Below are positions 8,052-15,716 of a DNA stretch of 64,000 nucleotides, piece after piece. The first letter of the stretch is position 1, and each line of letters starts with the position of its first letter. The DNA lies in the NCBI GenBank assembly GCA_937907705.1, contig CALCVP010000001.1, positions 12,388 through 76,387 on the forward strand, read 5' to 3'. The notes beneath the pieces were generated by a model, which did no database searches, had not been told where the DNA came from, and saw only the letters and a program-made list of their open reading frames with translations. Made by a program: the position numbers and the translations under genes. Source of the DNA: an uncultured Prevotella sp. GTDB taxonomy: Bacteria; Bacteroidota; Bacteroidia; Bacteroidales; Bacteroidaceae.

Positions 8052-8738
8052 TTAATAAGTTTCTGGTATGTCTTCTTCATCATCCATAGAAGCTATCATA
8101 TTGTTGATGTTTTGCAGCTTCATGTTATATCGCTCCTGTATGGAGTCTAAATAAGACTGTTGCTCTGCTACAATGTTTTCTAACAATTTGTCTACTTGTT
8201 TGTTGTTGCTTTGAATGATGGAGTCTGCTTCATTTTCTGCCAACAGCACTTCCGGAGGTGCTAATTGATAGCGATACTTTTTCAATGTTCGTTTCCTTGT
8301 CCGGACTTTTGGTTCGGCTGTAGCACTGTCTGTGGCCATTGTATCTGGCTGAAAAGTGGGCAAAGCTGCTACTGTCGTGGGCTTCATCGGTTGCTGTTGA
8401 GCTGTATAGGTAGGCTCATTAGGACGATAGTGCAGCATGAATATAGCCATTATTGTCGCCGCTACTGTGGCTATGCTTGTCCACAGCCATTTTAAGCGTA
8501 TCTTTTTGGTGGCATGGTATGCCTTAATGGTAGCCTGTTGGAACTGTGTGTCTGTTGTTTCAGGGATGGTTCCTGTAGGCATCCCTTCGTCAAACCATGC
8601 AAACATTTGTTTCAGGGCTTGCTCTTTAGAAGTTAAGGCTGGTGTCTTGGCGAAGTATTTGGCTAACATCTCCTCTTCTTCTAAAGTGGTTTCTCCAGAC
8701 AGAAATTTGTCAACGAGTTGCTTTATATCTTTTTCCAT
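8052..8738 (-). CDS. Single-pass membrane protein, probable anti-sigma factor
   Basis: 228 aa with a cytoplasmic helical N-terminus (about 1-83, starting MEKDIKQLVDKFLSGETTLEEEEMLAKYF), one membrane segment at about 84-104 (WLWTSIATVAATIMAIFML) and a periplasmic tail. The FLSGETTLEEEEML pattern is typical of Bacteroidetes anti-sigma-like proteins that sit next to ECF sigma factors. The tail is Pro/Thr-rich (110-140), then charged, and ends in a probable coiled coil. The sigma factor lies immediately upstream, but inverted-repeat copy C sits in the 199-bp gap. The function is inferred from layout and topology, not from a zinc anti-sigma motif, which is absent. Confidence 0.7.
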   Translation of the reverse strand: MEKDIKQLVDKFLSGETTLEEEEMLAKYFAKTPALTSKEQALKQMFAWFDEGMPTGTIPETTDTQFQQATIKAYHATKKIRLKWLWTSIATVAATIMAIFMLHYRPNEPTYTAQQQPMKPTTVAALPTFQPDTMATDSATAEPKVRTRKRTLKKYRYQLAPPEVLLAENEADSIIQSNNKQVDKLLENIVAEQQSYLDSIQERYNMKLQNINNMIASMDDEEDIPETY

Positions 8739-8776
8739 CTTTGTTGTCTATTGATTGTTATAACGAAGTTCTTTGT

Positions 8777-8843
8777 TAAGTAGGTGTTCATGACGTTTAT
8801 CATAACGGCTTCATATATGCGGTTGATTTTGAATACCTACTTA
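8777..8843. repeat. Inverted-repeat element copy C
   Basis: A 67-bp element from TAAGTAGGTGTTCA (8777) to TTTTGAATACCTACTTA (ends 8843). The internal TTCATATATGCGGTTGATTT matches copies A and B. It sits inside the sigma/anti-sigma gene pair and so may be co-transcribed and form a hairpin in that message. Confidence 0.8.
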
Positions 8844-8937
8844 TGATAGCAGATAGCATGATAGCTTTCTGTGGCAAATCCATTAGCTGAATATATCGTA
8901 TTTTTCTGCTGTTTGCAATGAGTAGTACTGTTTTGCA

Positions 8938-9435
8938 TTATTCTATCCACTTCATTATTTGGCAGAGCATCTTCTTTCTGGCTCTTGATAGCGTTGTAGC
9001 TACTGATGCCTTCTCTATGCCCATGATGTTGGCTATATCCTCATTGCTCTTGTGCTCCACTTGTCTGAGCTGCAGCACTTGATATTCTTTAGAAGGCAAT
9101 GACTGCAATTTTTTGGTTAACCATAGTGCGTTGTCTTTTTCTTCCAATGCAATGTCAGGTTTTGCTTGCCTATCATCTTTGATGTTTAGTGTGGTCTCCA
9201 ATGGCACTGTGTGGTTACTGCGATAGCTGTCAATGGCTATGTTCCGAGCCATTACGGTGGCCATACGTTCTATATGGTTGGCTGTGGTCAGTTCTTCTCG
9301 CAGTGTCCAGAGCTTTAGCATTACGTCTTGAGCCACATCTTCTGCCTGGTTGGCGTCTAATGTGTAGGCACGGGCTACTGTAATGGCGCGTTGTCTAATC
9401 TGTCTTGCTATGCTTTCAAACTCTGTTTTCTCCAT
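8938..9435 (-). CDS. ECF-family RNA polymerase sigma factor
   Basis: 165 aa, the usual ECF length. Region 2 is seen at about 8-75 (AYTLDANQAEDVAQDVMLKLW), including the conserved D-x-x-Q-x-x-F/M-L pattern. Region 4 is at about 110-160 (LPSKEYQVLQLRQVEHKSNEDIANIMGI), ending with the helix-turn-helix ASVATTLSRARKKM. It would direct polymerase to a small regulon under control of the membrane protein encoded next. The stress or ligand cannot be told from sequence. There is no FecR-type partner or SusC next to it, so it is not an obvious polysaccharide-utilisation sigma factor. Confidence 0.92.
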   Translation of the reverse strand: MEKTEFESIARQIRQRAITVARAYTLDANQAEDVAQDVMLKLWTLREELTTANHIERMATVMARNIAIDSYRSNHTVPLETTLNIKDDRQAKPDIALEEKDNALWLTKKLQSLPSKEYQVLQLRQVEHKSNEDIANIMGIEKASVATTLSRARKKMLCQIMKWIE

Positions 9436-9744
9436 GCTCCTTTGGCTGATGTATTCTTTTTGCTTTCTGATATATAAACGAACAAGGTCTCATATTATCA
9501 ACATGGATTAATGCTCTTTAACATATAAATATGCAAGTATGGTGATGAAAGCAAATTATTTGTAGTTTTATATACTTAATAGTTTTATTCTGCGTTAACT
9601 AATCAATGGTAAGCAGATATTTGAGGATAGTCTGAATGTATAAAGTAGTTATCAAGGTATGACGTGTTATGCCCCAAATCGAGATGCTATATCTGTTTAT
9701 ATGAAAAAATAATAGAAACTAAATAGAAATAGAAAAACTTACGA
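9436..9744. other. Intergenic stretch between divergent genes
   Basis: A 309-base AT-rich region between the divergently read sigma factor and gtrA. It must hold both promoters, but I see no full TTTG/TAnnTTTG pair, no strong hairpin and no credible ORF. Confidence 0.5.
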
Positions 9745-10125
9745 ATGAAACTCAATAAACAAACGGTGAACGAGATATTGCGCTTTGGTATCGTAGGCGC
9801 ATTGGCCACAGCCTTACATTATGGCATTTATCTTGTATTGCAACATTATATCAATGTGAATGTGGCTTATACGGTAGGCTATTTTGTTAGCTTTGTGTTC
9901 AATTATATATCATCGGCACGTTTTACTTTTAAAAAGAAGGAATCTGTAAAGAATGGTTTGGGATTTTGTGGTGCACATGCATTTAACTATTGCTTGCAAT
10001 TGGGCTTGCTCAATTTGTTCTTGTGGTTAGGCGTGGGCCGTAGTTTGGCTCCTGTGCCTGTATATTGTATTGCTGTACCCAGCAATTTTCTTATTGTAAG
10101 GTTGGTGTTTAGAAAGCTGAAATAG
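9745..10125 (+). CDS. GtrA-family membrane protein
   Basis: A 126-residue protein with four predicted membrane helices: about 12-32 (IVGALATALHYGIYLVL), 38-57 (VAYTVGYFVSFVFNYISS), 75-95 and 100-118. GtrA proteins are thought to flip or position lipid-linked sugars in the inner membrane for cell-surface glycan modification. The family signature RFGIVGALATALHYG near the start and FNYISSARFTF are clear. It is a single-gene unit ending in a strong terminator at 10181. The partner glycosyltransferase is not in this window, so the substrate is unknown. Confidence 0.85.
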   Translation: MKLNKQTVNEILRFGIVGALATALHYGIYLVLQHYINVNVAYTVGYFVSFVFNYISSARFTFKKKESVKNGLGFCGAHAFNYCLQLGLLNLFLWLGVGRSLAPVPVYCIAVPSNFLIVRLVFRKLK

Positions 10126-10180
10126 TATTCTTTAAGGGATAATAAAGGAGATTTTATAACTTTTTATATCAAGTTTAACC

Positions 10181-10227
10181 CCCAACAGTCCAAAAACAAA
10201 TGTGCATTTTGGATTGTTGGGTTTTTT
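10181..10227 (+). terminator. Terminator between gtrA and prfC
   Basis: CCCAACAgTCCAAAA pairs with TTTTGGAtTGTTGGG (15 pairs including one G-U), followed by TTTTTT. It lies between convergent genes and is best placed to end gtrA. Confidence 0.85.
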
Positions 10228-10277
10228 ATTAGCTCTTTATTCAGCAGAAAAGAGCTTCCGTTTTCTTTCTTGTGGCA

Positions 10278-11846
10278 TCAGAATTCACTTGTAAAGTGGA
10301 ACTTGATGTGCTTGAAGTCTTGCTGTGCCATCTGTAAAACGTAGCTTGAATCTGCCAAGAATACATCTCTACCGTCTTTATCTTTGGCCATATATTGATA
10401 TTTACGCTTTTTGAAATTTTCCAATTCATCGGGATCATCAGATTCAATCCAGCATGCTTTGTACAAGTGGATGGGCTCCCATCGGCATTTTGCATTGTAT
10501 TCATTTTGCAGACGATACTGAATGACTTCAAACTGTAATTGGCCCACTGTGCCAATAATCTTACGGCCATTGAACTGATTGACAAACATCTGGGCAACGC
10601 CTTCGTCCATGAGTTGGTCGATACCTTTGTTGAGTTGCTTGCTCTTCATGGGGTCATCGTTTTCTATGTATTTGAACATCTCTGGTGAGAAAGATGGCAA
10701 TCCGCGGAAATGCAATTGCTCACCATCAGTCAAGGTGTCGCCAATCTTGAAGATTCCATTGTCCGGCAAGCCTACAATGTCGCCTGGATAAGCCTCTTCT
10801 ATCGTGCTTTTGCGCTGTGCCATGAACTGAGTAGGCGATGAGAAGCGAACGCTCTTGCCTAAACGAACATGCAGATAAGGGTGATTGCGTTCAAATTTGC
10901 CGCTACATACCTTGCAGAAAGCTATGCATGAGCGGTGGTTGGGGTCTATATTGGCAGTTATCTTGAAGATAAAGCCTGAAAATTTGGGCTCATCTGGCAT
11001 AACCAGACGTTCTTCGGCTTGAGTAGGACGTGGACTTGGGGCTATCTTTACAAAGCAGTTAAGAAGCTCTTGCACGCCAAAGTTGTTGAGAGCACTACCA
11101 AAGAATACAGGAGCTACTTTGGCTTCACGATAATCATCGATATTAAATTCTGGATAGACACCTTCTACCAATTCCAAATCTTCACGTAGTTTGCTTGCCT
11201 CATCCTCACCAATATGTGCCTCTAAGTCAGTACTGTTGATGTCAACTTCTACCTTTTCGGTTACACGTTGCTTGTCGGGCTTAAACAAGTCGAGCTTATT
11301 TTCATAGATATTGTACACGCCTTTAAACTTGGCTCCTTGGTTGATAGGCCATGATAAGGGGCGAACGTGTATGCCAAGTTCTTCTTCCAACTCGTCAAGA
11401 AGGTCGAAAGGGTCGCGACCTTCACGGTCCATCTTGTTGATGAAGATGATAACTGGTGTGTTGCGCATGCGGCAAACATTCATCAACTTGCGTGTTTGTG
11501 CCTCTACACCTTTTGCACCGTCTACCACAATAATAGCAGAATCAACAGCCGTTAGTGTACGATATGTGTCTTCTGCAAAGTCTTGGTGGCCTGGGGTATC
11601 AAGGATATTGACCTTGTATCCTTCGTAATCAAACTCCATGACAGAGGTGGATACAGATATACCACGCTGCTTCTCGATGTCCATCCAGTCGGAAGTGGCT
11701 GTCTTCCTTATTTTGTTGTTCTTTACAGCTCCTGCCACTTGGATTTGTCCACCAAACAGAAGAAACTTCTCTGTAAGCGTTGTTTTACCAGCATCAGGGT
11801 GCGAGATGATGGCAAAGGTTCTTCTTCTTTCTATTTCGCTATTCAT
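10278..11846 (-). CDS. prfC: Peptide chain release factor 3
   Basis: A GTPase that recycles RF1/RF2 from the ribosome after termination. At 522 aa it has the family length. G1 is HPDAGKTT (16-23), switch I/II is seen in RGISVSTSVMEF and DTPGHQDFAEDTYR, and G4 is NKMD. The C-terminal half holds the RF3-specific domains with VGQLQFEVIQYRL. It starts at ATG 11846 and stands alone between the terminator at 10181 and the DUF4924 gene upstream. Nothing unusual was seen. Confidence 0.97.
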   Translation of the reverse strand: MNSEIERRRTFAIISHPDAGKTTLTEKFLLFGGQIQVAGAVKNNKIRKTATSDWMDIEKQRGISVSTSVMEFDYEGYKVNILDTPGHQDFAEDTYRTLTAVDSAIIVVDGAKGVEAQTRKLMNVCRMRNTPVIIFINKMDREGRDPFDLLDELEEELGIHVRPLSWPINQGAKFKGVYNIYENKLDLFKPDKQRVTEKVEVDINSTDLEAHIGEDEASKLREDLELVEGVYPEFNIDDYREAKVAPVFFGSALNNFGVQELLNCFVKIAPSPRPTQAEERLVMPDEPKFSGFIFKITANIDPNHRSCIAFCKVCSGKFERNHPYLHVRLGKSVRFSSPTQFMAQRKSTIEEAYPGDIVGLPDNGIFKIGDTLTDGEQLHFRGLPSFSPEMFKYIENDDPMKSKQLNKGIDQLMDEGVAQMFVNQFNGRKIIGTVGQLQFEVIQYRLQNEYNAKCRWEPIHLYKACWIESDDPDELENFKKRKYQYMAKDKDGRDVFLADSSYVLQMAQQDFKHIKFHFTSEF

Positions 11847-11905
11847 AAATGTAATGATGTGTACCTTGAATGTCTGTTATACGGGCAGAGCCACAAGTGT
11901 GGCTT

Positions 11906-12451
11906 CTACTCAAATTCCAACAGTTCTTTTTTGTCTTTGATATAGTAATCGGAGAGCATGCCTATGAAGGTTGTTATTTCCTTGATAGCATGTTCAGTAT
12001 CAGGACTGATTTTCTTTTTCTGCAATCGTAGCATCATCATGCCGTACAGTGCATTAAAGCATGTCTCTATTTCATTCTCATCATTGTTGGCTCCACGCTT
12101 GCGTAGCTCCACGATAAATGGCAAAACCTTATAATATTCGCTGGTATAGAATGGAAATTTGGTGCTTTGCAGCAACTGGGCATGTAGCTCAATGAGTTGT
12201 TGCATTACAATCTTGTTGATTTGCAGGTGTCCACTTTCACGGCAACCTTCTTGATTCATCATCTTCACCAGATTGCCATACCAATCTGTCATCTCTTCTT
12301 TTTGATCATCAGTATAGTCAAACTGGTCTACATACTCATGACGTATGCGGCTGAGGTTGCATCCATAAGCACGGATAAGGTCTTCTATTTGCCACATATA
12401 CAGAAGGTATTCGGCAATACTTTTCTTTCTTAACTCTTGTGATATGAACAT
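11906..12451 (-). CDS. DUF4924-type conserved Bacteroidales protein
   Basis: 181 aa, probably cytoplasmic and all helical, with no signal peptide. The start MFISQELRKKSIAEYLLYMWQIEDLIRA and the later FNALYGMMMLRLQKKKIS are what I associate with the DUF4924 family, which is restricted to Bacteroidetes and has no known function. The gene lies between prfC and a LysE-type exporter, all on the minus strand. The gaps (59 and 105 bp) leave the operon structure open, and a terminator-like hairpin in the second gap argues for its own transcript. Confidence 0.75.
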   Translation of the reverse strand: MFISQELRKKSIAEYLLYMWQIEDLIRAYGCNLSRIRHEYVDQFDYTDDQKEEMTDWYGNLVKMMNQEGCRESGHLQINKIVMQQLIELHAQLLQSTKFPFYTSEYYKVLPFIVELRKRGANNDENEIETCFNALYGMMMLRLQKKKISPDTEHAIKEITTFIGMLSDYYIKDKKELLEFE

Positions 12452-12512
12452 TTATATGATTGAATTTTAATGGTTATTCTTGATACAGAACCGCTTGGAT
12501 AAGCGTAATTAG

Positions 12513-12553
12513 CAAAACAGCCAGTAAGCTTTCAAATGGGCTTACGGGTTGTT
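12513..12553 (-). terminator. Terminator downstream of the LysE-family gene
   Basis: AACAgCCaGTAAGC (12516-12529) pairs with GCTTACgGGtTGTT (12540-12553). Read on the minus strand the hairpin is followed by a short T-run (GTTTTGC). It lies directly after the exporter stop codon at 12557. Confidence 0.6.
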
Positions 12554-12556
12554 GTG

Positions 12557-13225
12557 CTAATAATGAAAAGTGTAGAGATTGAACACTGTGCCTAAAAGCA
12601 CAATGATAGAGAATATGATGACGATACTACCAATTACCCTGTTGATAAGCAATATGGCACTATTGTCGAACTTGTTGCGTACTTTGTCGATAAGCCATGT
12701 TAGACCAAACCACCATAGTAAGGCTCCACATATAATACTGGCATAACCCACACACATCTGTAAAGGATGCTTGGGTATGACAAAGGCAAATTGGGCGAAA
12801 GTAGCCATGAACAAGAATATGATTAAAGGATTAGAGAATGTTACCAGAAATCCTGTTACTCCATTGTGGATGAGTGACCCTTTCTTGCTGCCACTGACAT
12901 GTATTTTCTTTGTGGGGTCTGATTTATAGCAGTATATTCCAAACGCCATGAGCAGTATACTACCCATGATTTGCAGAAAAAATCTGTTTTGAGTGTTGTT
13001 GACAAGGTCCATTACAAAACTCATGCCCAACCCTGTAACAAGCGCATAAAACAAGTCGCTAATGGCTGCCCCCACGCCTGTAACAAAGCCATACCAGCGC
13101 CCTTTGTTAAGAGTTCGCTGTATGCAAAGTACGCCAACTGGCCCCATAGGGGCCGAGGCAACGATGCCTATAAGGATACCTTTGAATATCCAGTTAAGTA
13201 TATCTAAATGAATTTGAAACGGCAT
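12557..13225 (-). CDS. LysE/RhtB-family amino-acid exporter
   Basis: An inner-membrane protein of 222 residues with six predicted helices: about 12-32, 42-65, 74-92, 118-140, 150-170 and 190-215. The family signature near the N-terminus, ASAPMGPVGVLCIQRTLNKG, is plain. Such proteins export amino acids or derivatives; the substrate cannot be told from sequence. It is a single gene divergent from the ROK kinase at 13588. Confidence 0.85.
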   Translation of the reverse strand: MPFQIHLDILNWIFKGILIGIVASAPMGPVGVLCIQRTLNKGRWYGFVTGVGAAISDLFYALVTGLGMSFVMDLVNNTQNRFFLQIMGSILLMAFGIYCYKSDPTKKIHVSGSKKGSLIHNGVTGFLVTFSNPLIIFLFMATFAQFAFVIPKHPLQMCVGYASIICGALLWWFGLTWLIDKVRNKFDNSAILLINRVIGSIVIIFSIIVLLGTVFNLYTFHY

Positions 13226-13587
13226 AGTGGGTGCAAAGGTCCTAATTTTTTATGAGAGTAGCAAATTTTACAGGCAAAACTTTGTGGCATAAGAGATTTT
13301 TCATAACTTTGCAAACAGGCAAAAACTGCTGATTGGTACTGAATTAGCTTGCGTTTTGTATGCTATTACGCCTTAATGCAAGTAGTTTCTTTTAATTTCG
13401 GTACATCTTTTGGGCTGTCGGTATCGTCTTGTAGAATCAGGAATATTTACACCTTGCATGTATGCTTATTGCCTAACTTGATGTTGTAGAGGGCTGGGTC
13501 GTTGCTATATTCTTGCCGAGAATATAAAGATTCAGCGCAAATACTAACTGAATAAGATGTATTTTTTAACTAAATTTATAAAATAAC
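13226..13587. other. Long intergenic region with ROK kinase leader
   Basis: This 362-base region holds the promoter at 13281-13311 and then about 270 bases of untranslated leader before the ROK kinase start. I see only weak pairing in the leader (for example CTTGC with GCAAG near 13349 and 13380), no ORF and no riboswitch that I recognise. Confidence 0.5.
13281..13311 (+). promoter_or_regulatory. Promoter upstream of the ROK kinase
   Basis: TTTG at 13281-13284, 19 bases, then TAACTTTG at 13304-13311, a full consensus match. Predicted transcription start is about 13318, giving a leader near 270 nt. Confidence 0.7.
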
Positions 13588-14565
13588 ATGATTGCACAAC
13601 AATTAAAACCTTATGTAATAGGGCTTGACTTAGGTGGAACAAATTCTGTTTTTGGCATTGTAGACAGCCGTGGAGAGATTAAGGCTACAACGGCCATAAA
13701 GACCCAAACATATGACAATGTGGAGGACTATGTAAACGCTTCTGTTGAGGCTCTTCATATTATTATAGATCAGGTGGGCGGAATCGATAAGATTAAAGCA
13801 ATGGGTATAGGTGCACCTAATGCCAACTATTATAAGGGAACTATAGAATATGCTCCTAATATAGTATGGGCACATGAGTGTGTAGTGCCATTGGCAGACT
13901 TGTTTAGCAAGAAGTTGGGCATACCTGTAGGCATTACCAATGATGCTAATGCTGCAGCCATTGGCGAAATGACCTATGGCGTAGCTCGTGGTATGAAGAA
14001 CTTTATTGTGCTTACATTGGGCACAGGTGTAGGTTCTGGCATCGTGGTGAACGGTCAGTTGCTTTATGGCTGTGATGGCTTTGCAGGCGAGTTAGGTCAT
14101 GTAATCATGCGCCGTGAGAACGGGCGCCTGTGTGGTTGCGGCCGCAAAGGGTGTCTGGAGGCTTACTGTTCTGCTACGGGCGTAGCACGCACGGCACGCG
14201 AATTTCTCTCAGAATCTGATGAGCCATCACTGCTTCGTGGGCTTGATCCAAACAAGATAACTTCTCTTGATGTGTCTATTGCCGCTGGCAAAGGTGATGC
14301 ATTGGCGCATCGCGTGTTTGATTTTACCGGTGAGATGTTAGGTGAGGCTTGCGCTGATTTTGCTGCATTCTCGTCTCCTGAGGCCTTTATCTTCTTTGGC
14401 GGTCTTGTAAAGGCTGGCGATTTGATTATGAATCCTATCAAGAAAAGCTATGATGAGCATGTACTGAATGTATTTAAAGGTAAGGCACAATTCTTAATCA
14501 GTGGTTTGGATGGTTCTTCTGCTGCAGTGTTGGGCGCCAGTGCCATTGGTTGGGATATCCAATAA
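13588..14565 (+). CDS. ROK-family sugar kinase, probably glucokinase
   Basis: Phosphorylates a hexose, most likely glucose, with ATP in the cytoplasm. The 325 residues show the phosphate-binding GLDLGGTN (13-20), TNDANAAAIGE (catalytic Asp), LGTGVGSGIVV and the ROK zinc motif CGCGRKGCLEAYCS (around 182-195), with the upstream zinc His in GELGH. There is no N-terminal helix-turn-helix, so it is a kinase and not a ROK repressor. N-acetylmannosamine or allose kinase activity cannot be excluded. It is followed by an 18-bp perfect terminator hairpin. Confidence 0.88.
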   Translation: MIAQQLKPYVIGLDLGGTNSVFGIVDSRGEIKATTAIKTQTYDNVEDYVNASVEALHIIIDQVGGIDKIKAMGIGAPNANYYKGTIEYAPNIVWAHECVVPLADLFSKKLGIPVGITNDANAAAIGEMTYGVARGMKNFIVLTLGTGVGSGIVVNGQLLYGCDGFAGELGHVIMRRENGRLCGCGRKGCLEAYCSATGVARTAREFLSESDEPSLLRGLDPNKITSLDVSIAAGKGDALAHRVFDFTGEMLGEACADFAAFSSPEAFIFFGGLVKAGDLIMNPIKKSYDEHVLNVFKGKAQFLISGLDGSSAAVLGASAIGWDIQ

Positions 14566-14608
14566 AAAGCCATCGCAAACCTTTTTATGAGGTATGCACC
14601 GTATGAGT

Positions 14609-14660
14609 GGGCTGCAATGAGTAGACAAAACGTCTACTCATTGCAGCCCAATATTGTTTT
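14609..14660 (+). terminator. Terminator of the ROK kinase gene
   Basis: A perfect 18-bp stem, GGGCTGCAATGAGTAGAC (14609-14626) with its complement (14632-14649), around a 5-base loop. It is followed by a T-rich stretch (ATTGTTTTCTTT). Confidence 0.85.
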
Positions 14661-14830
14661 CTTTGGGCGATGATGCCAGGTTGGCGAAAGCAAGATTTGT
14701 GTCCATTTCCTTTTTTTTGAATAAAGTTCAGGTCTTGTCTTCGTATTTCAGCTCTTCTTCAGTTATTGCAATAGCATGGAAAATGCTTAAAAATAGTATG
14801 TGAAAGCTATGCAGTTATGTTTTTTTTTCC

Positions 14831-14838
14831 TATTTTTG
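14831..14838 (+). promoter_or_regulatory. -7 box of tsaC
   Basis: TATTTTTG matches TAnnTTTG and is followed by CA as is usual. There is no TTTG at the -33 position. Because it overlaps the upstream TTG codon region, it supports the ATG at 14894 as the tsaC start. Confidence 0.5.
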
Positions 14839-14893
14839 CAATTTGTTAAGTACAAGAATTGTAATTCTGTGCGATAGTTATTATAATAGTAAA

Positions 14894-15460
14894 ATGACAC
14901 AACAAGAGGATATAAAAAACGCCATAGAAGTAATGAAGCGTGGCGGAGTAATTCTTTACCCTACGGATACTGTATGGGGAATAGGCTGTGATGCTACCAA
15001 TGAAGAGGCTGTGGCCAAAGTGTATAAAATCAAGAAGAGAGACGATTCCAAGGCTCTTATATGTTTGGTCGATTCTGATGGCCGTTTGCAAAGATATGTA
15101 AGAGATGTGCCTGATGTAGCTTGGAATTTAATGGAATATGCAACTAAACCTACAACCGTTATTTTTGATCGTGCTGTAAATTTGGCTCCTAACTTGATAG
15201 CGGAGGATGGTAGCATAGCTATGCGCATAACGAAAGAGGCTTTTTCGAAAGAGTTGTGCTACCGCTTCCAGAAGCCTATCGTGTCTACCAGTGCCAATAT
15301 CAGTGGTCAACCCGCGGCTGCCAATTATTGTGATATAGCAGAAGAACTGCTTCATGCAGTTGATTATGTATGCTTTTCACGCAGACAAGAGCATAAACCT
15401 CATACGCCATCCAGCATTATCAAACTGAAAAATGATGGCGGAATAAAAATAATAAGATAA
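14894..15460 (+). CDS. tsaC: L-threonylcarbamoyladenylate synthase (Sua5/YrdC/YciO family)
   Basis: Forms threonylcarbamoyl-AMP from threonine, bicarbonate and ATP, the first step of tRNA t6A modification. From ATG 14894 it is 188 aa, the single-domain YrdC/TsaC size; a longer frame from TTG 14843 would start on top of the promoter and adds 17 unconserved residues. Seen motifs are GGVILYPTDTVWGIG, KIKKRDDSKALICLV (the K-R-x-x-x-K-x-L signature) and STSANISG. A YciO-like paralogue with a different role cannot be excluded. Confidence 0.88.
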   Translation: MTQQEDIKNAIEVMKRGGVILYPTDTVWGIGCDATNEEAVAKVYKIKKRDDSKALICLVDSDGRLQRYVRDVPDVAWNLMEYATKPTTVIFDRAVNLAPNLIAEDGSIAMRITKEAFSKELCYRFQKPIVSTSANISGQPAAANYCDIAEELLHAVDYVCFSRRQEHKPHTPSSIIKLKNDGGIKIIR

Positions 15461-15468
15461 ATATTGAT

Positions 15469-15500
15469 GGCGGTACAGCACATATCAATGCTGTATCGCC
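15469..15500 (+). terminator. Hairpin after tsaC
   Basis: GGCGgTACAGCA (15469-15480) pairs with TGCTGTAtCGCC (15489-15500), 12 pairs including one G-U. It lies 8 bases past the stop codon. A T-run is lacking, so it is a weak or 3'-end-protecting terminator. Confidence 0.5.
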
Positions 15501-15716
15501 AAAGAAAATGGTGAGCTATATAAATAATCACCATAAGGAACCAAAATATAAAAAGTTGTGCTTTTCTGCTTCTCTTGACATATCTTCTAAGCCGATTTTA
15601 TAGACTTTGCATGGCAATAAGTGGCTTATAGGCTTTATGCTGAAGTAGTACATGTGCTTGGAATTTATCTGAAAGCAGACAAAGCTAATTTATAACATCC
15701 ATATTTACAGGCATAT

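Noticed and set aside
11583..11945. Plus-strand 120-codon frame
   Set aside because: Antisense to the start of prfC, where the GTPase motifs are clear on the minus strand.
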